A DNA stretch of 64,000 nt from Thiothrix nivea DSM 5205 (lineage in GTDB: Bacteria; Pseudomonadota; Gammaproteobacteria; Thiotrichales; Thiotrichaceae). The notes under the pieces were generated by a model. That model made no database searches. It saw only the letters and a list, made by a program, of their open reading frames with translations, and had not been told where the DNA came from. Below are positions 58,306-64,000 of the stretch, piece by piece (positions within the stretch are counted from its first letter, which is position 1; every line of letters starts with the position of its first letter). The position numbers and the translations under genes were made by a program. Where the stretch lies: NCBI RefSeq assembly GCF_000260135.1, contig NZ_JH651384.1:747693-811692 (forward strand). The letters are read 5' to 3'.

Positions 58306-59040
58306 ATGAAAACAATCAGATTTGCTTTGCTGTTGGTGTTTCTTGTCAGCATCACAGCGGGCTGCTCCAGCAACCCCTCTTCCAGTTCCGACAAGGCGAC
58401 AAACTACTACACTCAGCTAGGCATCGGCTACCTGCAGAAAGGCCGGCTCGATCTGGCTGCCCTCAACCTGGAAAAGGCACTAGCAAAAGATTCCAGTTCA
58501 GCTGACACCCACCATTATTACGCGCTGCTACAGGAACGCCTGGAGAACAATGAGAAGGCAGGCAAGCATTTCCGCAAAGCCATCAGCATCACCCCCAAGG
58601 ATTCTGCCCTGCTCAACAATTACGGCTCCTACTTGTGCCGCATGGGCAAATATTCCGCCGCCGAAGACGCTTTTCTCGCAGCTGTGCGCGATCCGCTCTA
58701 TAAAACACCGGAGTTTGCCTATACTAATGCCGGTATCTGCACCCGTAAGACGGGTGATTCCGCTCGGGCAGAAGACTATTTTCAGCAAGCACTGGCCAAA
58801 AACAACCGTTTTTCGGAAGCCCTCTACCAGATGGCCAAACTTAACCAGGAAAAAGGCGACTACGCCAAGGCAGAAGCATTTCTTTACCGCTATAATGAGA
58901 GCGCAGCCCCTAGCCCCGAGAGTTTGCTGTTGTGTTATCAGGTGCAAACCAGCCTCAAGGAAATGGACAAAGCAGAAGCCTGTGCCACCGCGTTACGGGC
59001 AAAATTCCCGGAAAGCGCTGCAGCTGGCCAGGTTAATTGA
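58306..59040 (+). CDS. pilW: Type IV pilus biogenesis protein PilW/PilF
   Basis: A 244-residue outer-membrane lipoprotein (signal ending SITAGC) composed of TPR helices (YTQLGIGYLQKGRLDLAALNLEKAL, FAYTNAGICTRKTGDSARAEDYF, and others, about residues 35-230). PilW/PilF pilots the PilQ secretin to the outer membrane. It lies 5 bp after rlmN, the order found in Gammaproteobacteria. Confidence 0.9.
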   Translation: MKTIRFALLLVFLVSITAGCSSNPSSSSDKATNYYTQLGIGYLQKGRLDLAALNLEKALAKDSSSADTHHYYALLQERLENNEKAGKHFRKAISITPKDSALLNNYGSYLCRMGKYSAAEDAFLAAVRDPLYKTPEFAYTNAGICTRKTGDSARAEDYFQQALAKNNRFSEALYQMAKLNQEKGDYAKAEAFLYRYNESAAPSPESLLLCYQVQTSLKEMDKAEACATALRAKFPESAAAGQVN

Positions 59041-59058
59041 TAAAAAGTTGGAGGACAC

Positions 59059-60228
59059 GTGACGGATACAGCCCCCCCAGTTGAAGAAAAAAAAGCATCT
59101 GTCGAACCGGGAGACCTGACCGCGAAACTCGTGGAGTGCCGGGAAAAAGCTGGTCTTGATATTGATCAGGCAGCAGAAGAATTGCACTTGTCTGTCCATA
59201 TCCTGCAAGCACTGGAACGGGAAGATTTTACCCGCCTGCCGGAACCCCCCTATGTGCGTGGCTATCTGCGTGGTTACGCCAAACTGGCTGATACGGATGC
59301 GCGTGAACTGATCCGCACCTATGAAGCCTTGCGCGGTGCCAATCCGGATGAAATTGCCCACCATTTCGCGCCTGCCCGCCCCCTTAACAAGGTTACACAA
59401 CCCGCCATTTCCAGCTCGACCCTCAAATTTATTGGCTTTGGCGCACTGGTATTGTTGCTAGGGCTGGTTTCCATGATCCCTGGCGTGCGTGAATGGGCAA
59501 GCCACACTTGGGCATCGTTTTCCGCCCAAACCAACCCGCCGGATGTGCCGCGCCCCCCTTCCGCCATGGACGCCTACGTAGCCCAGAAAGCAGCCCAGGA
59601 ACGGGAGAAAGCACAAGAAGAACAACAGGCCAAACAGGCAGCAGCCCAGCAACAAGCCGCAGCCCCAGCCGTGCCCGCAGCAAGCAGCGCCCAGGATACC
59701 CCTGCTGCCCAGGATGCAACCGCATCCACCACGGTAACACCAGCAACAGAACCCACACCCACGCAAACGGCTGACGCGGACACATCTGCCAGCCTGGACA
59801 GCCCGGCGATCACGTCTGCAACGGCTGACGCCACTAACACTGCTGCGGCCACACCAGGTGCAACAACACAAAATGCCCCTGCGACAGACGCAGCATCCCC
59901 GACCCCAGCAGCAAGTGCAGACCAGACAGGTGCAAACAACCCAGCCGCACCCGCTGCTGATGGAACCACGGCGCAGCAAACCCCTACCGGTGCACTCAAC
60001 ATCAAAATGGAGTTTGCGGAAGATGTCTGGCTACAAATCAAGGGTCATGAGAACAAAACCCTGTTTGAGTCGCTCAATACAGGTGGTAGCATCAAGGAAT
60101 TCCAGGCTGCTACCCCACTAAGCTTCAAGGTCGGCAACGCACCTGGTGTAAAAATTTACATAAACGGGCAACTGTTTGACCAGACCCCCTACGTCAAGGG
60201 CAGTGTTGCCCGCTTCAAACTCGATTAA
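59059..60228 (+). CDS. rodZ: Cytoskeleton protein RodZ-like (HTH plus DUF4115)
   Basis: A 389-residue bitopic protein from GTG 59059 with GGAGG upstream. The N-terminal helix-turn-helix domain ([20 protein letters not shown], about 24-100) is followed by a membrane helix ([19 protein letters not shown], about 120-140). A long Ala/Pro/Thr/Gln-rich spacer (about 165-300) leads to the periplasmic DUF4115 domain ending with [19 protein letters not shown]. RodZ anchors MreB. The spacer is longer than in E. coli. Confidence 0.9.
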   Translation: MTDTAPPVEEKKASVEPGDLTAKLVECREKAGLDIDQAAEELHLSVHILQALEREDFTRLPEPPYVRGYLRGYAKLADTDARELIRTYEALRGANPDEIAHHFAPARPLNKVTQPAISSSTLKFIGFGALVLLLGLVSMIPGVREWASHTWASFSAQTNPPDVPRPPSAMDAYVAQKAAQEREKAQEEQQAKQAAAQQQAAAPAVPAASSAQDTPAAQDATASTTVTPATEPTPTQTADADTSASLDSPAITSATADATNTAAATPGATTQNAPATDAASPTPAASADQTGANNPAAPAADGTTAQQTPTGALNIKMEFAEDVWLQIKGHENKTLFESLNTGGSIKEFQAATPLSFKVGNAPGVKIYINGQLFDQTPYVKGSVARFKLD

Positions 60229-60230
60229 GC

Positions 60231-61511
60231 ATGAGCAAAAATATCCAATCCATCCGCGGGATGAATGACATCCTGCCGGATGCATCCCCCGCATGGCAGT
60301 ATTTCGAGCAGACCGCCCGCAGCCTGTTGGGTCGTTACAGCTACAACGAAATCCGTATGCCGATTGTGGAACAGACCGACCTGTTTTCCCGCGCCGTGGG
60401 CGAAGTCACCGATATTGTCGAAAAGGAAATGTACACCTTTGCCGACCGTAACGGCGACAGCCTGTCACTGCGCCCGGAAGGCACCGCCGGTTGCATCCGC
60501 GCCGGTATCCAGCATGGTCTGTTACACAACCAGCAGCAACGCCTGTGGTACATGGGGCCGATGTTCCGCCACGAACGCCCGCAAAAAGGCCGTTACCGCC
60601 AGTTCCACCAGATCGGCGTGGAAGCCTTCGGCATGGCCGGGCCGGACATTGACGCCGAACTGATCGCCCTGACCGCACGGCTGTGGAAAACGCTCGGCCT
60701 GCGCAACCTGCGCCTGGAATTGAACACCCTGGGTACACCAGAATGCCGCCACGCCTACCGTGAATTGCTGGTGGAGTATTTCAGCGCCCACGCCGATAGT
60801 CTGGACGAAGACTCCAAACGCCGCCTGCACACCAATCCGTTGCGTATCCTCGACACCAAGAATCCGGACATGAAAGCGCTGGTCACCGCCGCACCTAGCC
60901 TGCACGACCATCTGGATGAAGTTTCCCGCGAACATTTCACCGCACTGCGTGCCCTGCTGGACGCCATGGGCATCGAATACGAAATCAACCCCCGGCTGGT
61001 ACGTGGGCTGGATTATTACACCCACATGGTATTTGAATGGGTGACGGATGAGCTCGGCGCGCAAAGCACCGTTTGCGCCGGTGGCCGCTATGACGGGCTG
61101 GTGGAACAGCTTGGTGGCAAGCCAACCCCCGGTGTCGGTTTCGGCATGGGTATGGAACGCCTGATCCTGCTGCTGGAAACCCAGGGCATCGCCGCACCTG
61201 CCGCCAACCCGGACGTATTCCTGATCATGGCAGGCAACGCCGCCCTCCAGGCTGGCCTGGCCATAGCGGAAACCCTGCGGGACGCCCTGCCAAACTTGCG
61301 CCTGACCAGCAACTGTGGTGAGGGCAGTTTCAAGACCCAGATGAAACGCGCCGACAAATCCGGCGCTGCCGTTGCCCTGATTTTGGGCGAAAATGAGGTG
61401 CAACAGGGCGTTTGTGGCCTGAAACCCTTGCGCGGCGACGGCGGGCAGATTAACCTGCCCATCAGCCAGGTGGCTGAACAAATTTCCGTTTTTCTAGCAA
61501 AAACACAATAA
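60231..61511 (+). CDS. hisS: Histidine--tRNA ligase
   Basis: A 426-residue class II synthetase. Motif 1 is near [19 protein letters not shown], motif 2 in [21 protein letters not shown] and [18 protein letters not shown]. The HisA motif [15 protein letters not shown] and motif 3 [11 protein letters not shown] follow, and a C-terminal anticodon domain completes it. It begins 3 bp after rodZ; in many relatives ispG lies between them, but it is absent here. Confidence 0.98.
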   Translation: MSKNIQSIRGMNDILPDASPAWQYFEQTARSLLGRYSYNEIRMPIVEQTDLFSRAVGEVTDIVEKEMYTFADRNGDSLSLRPEGTAGCIRAGIQHGLLHNQQQRLWYMGPMFRHERPQKGRYRQFHQIGVEAFGMAGPDIDAELIALTARLWKTLGLRNLRLELNTLGTPECRHAYRELLVEYFSAHADSLDEDSKRRLHTNPLRILDTKNPDMKALVTAAPSLHDHLDEVSREHFTALRALLDAMGIEYEINPRLVRGLDYYTHMVFEWVTDELGAQSTVCAGGRYDGLVEQLGGKPTPGVGFGMGMERLILLLETQGIAAPAANPDVFLIMAGNAALQAGLAIAETLRDALPNLRLTSNCGEGSFKTQMKRADKSGAAVALILGENEVQQGVCGLKPLRGDGGQINLPISQVAEQISVFLAKTQ

Positions 61512-61539
61512 TAGCAATCTTGCTTCAAAGGGCAGAACA

Positions 61540-62166
61540 ATGAGTGATTACAAAACCGACGACGAAAAAGTTGAAGAACTGAAAGTCTGGTGGAAAGAAA
61601 ACGGCACATCCGTGGTAGCCGGGGTAGCGTTGGCCATTGCCGGGCTGTTTGGCTGGCAGTACTGGAAGGATTACCAGGAAACCAACGCCGCTGAAGCATC
61701 CGCCCTCTACGCGCAAGCCAGCAAGGCCAGTGAAACCTCGCTGGAGCAGGCTCAGGCAGACATCAAGACCCTGCAAGGTGACTACGCCTCCACGCCCTAT
61801 GCGGCTATTGCCAGCCTAAAGCTTGCACAGCAATACGCCGAAAAAGGCGAATACGAGCCAGCCGTCACCGCCCTGCAATGGGTTATCGACAACAGCAAGG
61901 AAGCGGATTTCAAACATCTGGCCAACATCCGCCTTGCCCGCACCCTGCTGGCGATGCAGAAAACCGACGAAGCGCTGGGGCTGGCCAACCAGTCCTACCC
62001 AGTGGCCTACCAGTCATTGGTGGACGAGCTGAAAGGCGACATTTACGTTGCCCAGAACAAAACGACGGAAGCACGCGCAGCCTATGACAAAGCCATGCTC
62101 GGTAGCGCAGGCGGGTCGACGGAATTTATTAAAATCAAGCGGGACAATCTTGGCGAAGGAGCTTAA
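61540..62166 (+). CDS. yfgM: YfgM family protein
   Basis: A 208-residue inner-membrane protein: a short cytoplasmic start (DDEKVEELKVWWKENG), a membrane helix (SVVAGVALAIAGLFGWQYW, about 25-43) and a periplasmic TPR-like domain. YfgM works with SecYEG/PpiD as a periplasmic chaperone. It is 28 bp after hisS and 8 bp before bamB, the standard order. Confidence 0.9.
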   Translation: MSDYKTDDEKVEELKVWWKENGTSVVAGVALAIAGLFGWQYWKDYQETNAAEASALYAQASKASETSLEQAQADIKTLQGDYASTPYAAIASLKLAQQYAEKGEYEPAVTALQWVIDNSKEADFKHLANIRLARTLLAMQKTDEALGLANQSYPVAYQSLVDELKGDIYVAQNKTTEARAAYDKAMLGSAGGSTEFIKIKRDNLGEGA

Positions 62167-62174
62167 GGACTACT

Positions 62175-63335
62175 ATGAAACGGATTACTGCCGCCCTACT
62201 GATCACCCTGAGCCTTTCCGGGTGCAGCACTTTCCAGCAGATGACCTCGGCCATCATGCCTACCAGAGACAGTAATCCCCCCAAAGCGCTGAAAGAATTC
62301 AAGCCAACCGCCACTGTGCGCACGTTGTGGCAAGCCAATACCGGCAGCGGTGCAGGTAAACAGTATGTGCGCATACACCCTTACGTCGACAACAGCGGTG
62401 TTTTCGTGGCAGGTGGCAAATCCGCCAGCGCTTGGGACAAGGCCAGCGGCAAGCGCCTATGGCAAGCATCGCTGACTGAAGACATCACGGCTGGCGTCAA
62501 TGGCGGCGAAGGCGCGGTTTTCGTGGGGGGTGGCAATGGCAGCGCTATCGCCCTCGACCGGCAAACCGGCAAAACCCTGTGGAAAACCAGCCTGGGCAGT
62601 GAAGTGCTGGCTGTTTCCCCCGCTAAAAACGGCATTGTCGTATTCCGCACCAGCGGCGGTGGCCTTTATGGCCTTTCCACCTCCAGCGGCGAAGGGCTGT
62701 GGAAACAAATGCGCCAAAGCCCCATCCTGTCGTTACGCGGAGCCAGCGTCCCGCTGGTGGTGGGCGGCATGGTCATTGCTGGTTTCGACAGTGGTGTCGT
62801 CACGGCATTTGACATGCGCAACGGTGCGGGGTTGTGGGAAATCCCCCTTTCCATCCCCCGTGGCAGCAGCGACCTTGACCGCATGACCGATGTGGACGGC
62901 AAGATGAAAGCACTCGGCGAAGCCCTGTTCGCCACCAGCTACAATGGCCAGATTGCCGGCATCAACATGCGCAACGGTACCGCTGCGTGGGCAGCGCCCT
63001 ACTCCAGCCACACCGGCGTGGATGCCGACCCCAACGGCCTGTACACCAGCAGCGAAGAAGGCTACCTGTGGAAACTGGATCCGCAAACGGGTAACCCACA
63101 GTGGAAAATGGACGATCTGGAGGGCCGCCAGCCCACTGCCCCTACCCTGGTTGGCCATTACATCACCGTTGGCGACAAGGACGGCTACCTGCACTGGGTC
63201 AACGCCAGCAACGGCCAGCTGGCCGCCCGCGTGCGCGGCGATACGGCTGGTTACACCACCGAACCAGAAGCCGATGGCAACGTCATTTATACGCTGGGCA
63301 AAAGCGGACAACTATCCGCTCTCACCATCCAATAG
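62175..63335 (+). CDS. bamB: Outer membrane assembly factor BamB
   Basis: A 386-residue lipoprotein (signal ending SLSGC) with an eight-bladed PQQ-type beta-propeller: repeated A-x-DK-x-TG-x-LWK-type blades such as SAWDKASGKRLWQASL, IALDRQTGKTLWKTSL and FDMRNGAGLWEI. BamB is part of the BAM complex that folds outer-membrane proteins. Its last 24 bp overlap the convergent uracil-DNA glycosylase-family gene. Confidence 0.95.
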   Translation: MKRITAALLITLSLSGCSTFQQMTSAIMPTRDSNPPKALKEFKPTATVRTLWQANTGSGAGKQYVRIHPYVDNSGVFVAGGKSASAWDKASGKRLWQASLTEDITAGVNGGEGAVFVGGGNGSAIALDRQTGKTLWKTSLGSEVLAVSPAKNGIVVFRTSGGGLYGLSTSSGEGLWKQMRQSPILSLRGASVPLVVGGMVIAGFDSGVVTAFDMRNGAGLWEIPLSIPRGSSDLDRMTDVDGKMKALGEALFATSYNGQIAGINMRNGTAAWAAPYSSHTGVDADPNGLYTSSEEGYLWKLDPQTGNPQWKMDDLEGRQPTAPTLVGHYITVGDKDGYLHWVNASNGQLAARVRGDTAGYTTEPEADGNVIYTLGKSGQLSALTIQ

Positions 63336-63941
63336 ACCGCGCCATGCTGGGTGAGCCTCGATTAGCGCGAGCGCTTCCCGCAACAAGGTTTTCCCCGGTT
63401 CCATGCGTGGCCAAGTTGACAGGCCGGAAGGGTGCGGCAGTGGAATCAGGTCAGTGCCCCGGCCTTGCAACACTATCCGGTGGCACTTGCCTACGACCTC
63501 ATCCAGTTTTTTTGCGCTCAGGAACTGGTTGATCGCCAGCTTCCCCACCAAAATAAGCAGTTGTGGCTGTAACAGACTTAGTTCCGCCTGCAACCAGCGT
63601 GAACAAGCCATGATTTCCCTTTCCGATGGCATCCGGTCACCACCTTTAGGGTTTTTGCCGGGAAAACAGCGGCACACGGCGGACATATAGACCCGCTGCC
63701 GAAAGCTTTCCTCATCCAGTCCGATGCCTTCAAACCATTTGAACAGGGTTTTGCCTGCTGTCCAGCCAAATGGGCGCATGACTTTTGCTTCGTGGATACC
63801 GGGTGCTTGCCCGATCGACATCACCGGCGACATCACGGGATTGCCGGTAATCACCGGGCGGATCATTTGCGGGCAAAGCGTACACTGGCGCAGAGCTTGC
63901 TGGTGTGCAACAAGCTCTGGATGGGGATGGATGATGTCCAT
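63312..63941 (-). CDS. Uracil-DNA glycosylase family protein (4Fe-4S type)
   Basis: A 209-residue DNA repair enzyme of the UDG superfamily with Fe-S ligands: C20-x2-C23 (CTLC) and Cys in VCRCFPGKNPKGGDRMPS and MACSRW. Other marks are MSIGQAPGIHE (motif A, GQAPG) and LPHPSG (motif B, HPS) near residue 175. It removes uracil or other deaminated bases. In most relatives der follows bamB here. The opening codons reach 63941; the remaining 59 bp hold nothing recognised. Confidence 0.88.
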   Translation of the reverse strand: MDIIHPHPELVAHQQALRQCTLCPQMIRPVITGNPVMSPVMSIGQAPGIHEAKVMRPFGWTAGKTLFKWFEGIGLDEESFRQRVYMSAVCRCFPGKNPKGGDRMPSEREIMACSRWLQAELSLLQPQLLILVGKLAINQFLSAKKLDEVVGKCHRIVLQGRGTDLIPLPHPSGLSTWPRMEPGKTLLREALALIEAHPAWRGLLDGESG

Positions 63942-64000
63942 ATGGATACAAGGGGAAGTTATTTACCCGCAATGGACAGATACAGATACAGCAAGCCAAG

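Overview
The window looks like the chromosome of a gammaproteobacterium, most probably a filamentous sulfur oxidiser of the Thiotrichales (Thiothrix-like). This is inferred from gammaproteobacterial gene orders (pepA-holC-valS, grpE-dnaK-dnaJ-dapB, rne/rluC, ndk-rlmN-pilW-rodZ-hisS-yfgM-bamB), a YeeE/YedE-type sulfur transporter, a cytochrome c'/cytochrome b pair, a nitrogen-fixation gene cluster, XisH/XisI proteins and several IS families. No rRNA, tRNA or CRISPR array was seen.

Layout. Positions 1-14.5 kb are ordinary chromosome: a cut-off LEA-type lipoprotein, the Fe-S carrier ApbC, small enzymes, a PhoD-like phosphatase, a DUF1007 plus two HupE-like membrane proteins, pepA, holC and valS. 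A decayed cnoX/ybbN gene and a HopJ-like gene follow. From 14.47 to 35.8 kb lies an accessory region bounded and cut by mobile elements. In order it holds ISAzo13 copy 1; a truncated PIN toxin with a Phd-UPF0175 antitoxin; xisH (with an internal stop) and xisI; an orphan BrnA; a decayed IS1595; and a GIY-YIG gene truncated by it. Next come the nif module (19.3-24.6 kb), ISAzo13 copy 2, two large secreted proteases (26.3-32.2 kb), an IS30 element split by an IS66 element, and a HigB-like toxin whose end runs into IS30. From 36.3 kb to the end the sequence is mostly core genome.

How the genes work together. The nif module begins with a sigma-54 promoter and two NifA-type upstream sites, followed by nifB (FeMo-cofactor precursor synthesis), a 2[4Fe-4S] ferredoxin, a 51-residue protein, a flavodiiron protein, a [2Fe-2S] ferredoxin and a second [2Fe-2S] protein resembling Shethna protein II (FeSII). 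A MinD/ParA-like ATPase follows. The flavodiiron and FeSII-like proteins suggest an oxygen-protection function attached to nifB. The two secreted proteases (a metzincin and a subtilisin) both end in calcium-binding TSP3-like repeats and then the same short hydrophobic C-terminal motif, possibly an undescribed sorting or anchoring tag.

Many accessory genes are broken by single-base indels, often in short homopolymers, and so is the cytochrome c' gene in the core region. True decay and assembly error cannot be separated from the sequence alone.
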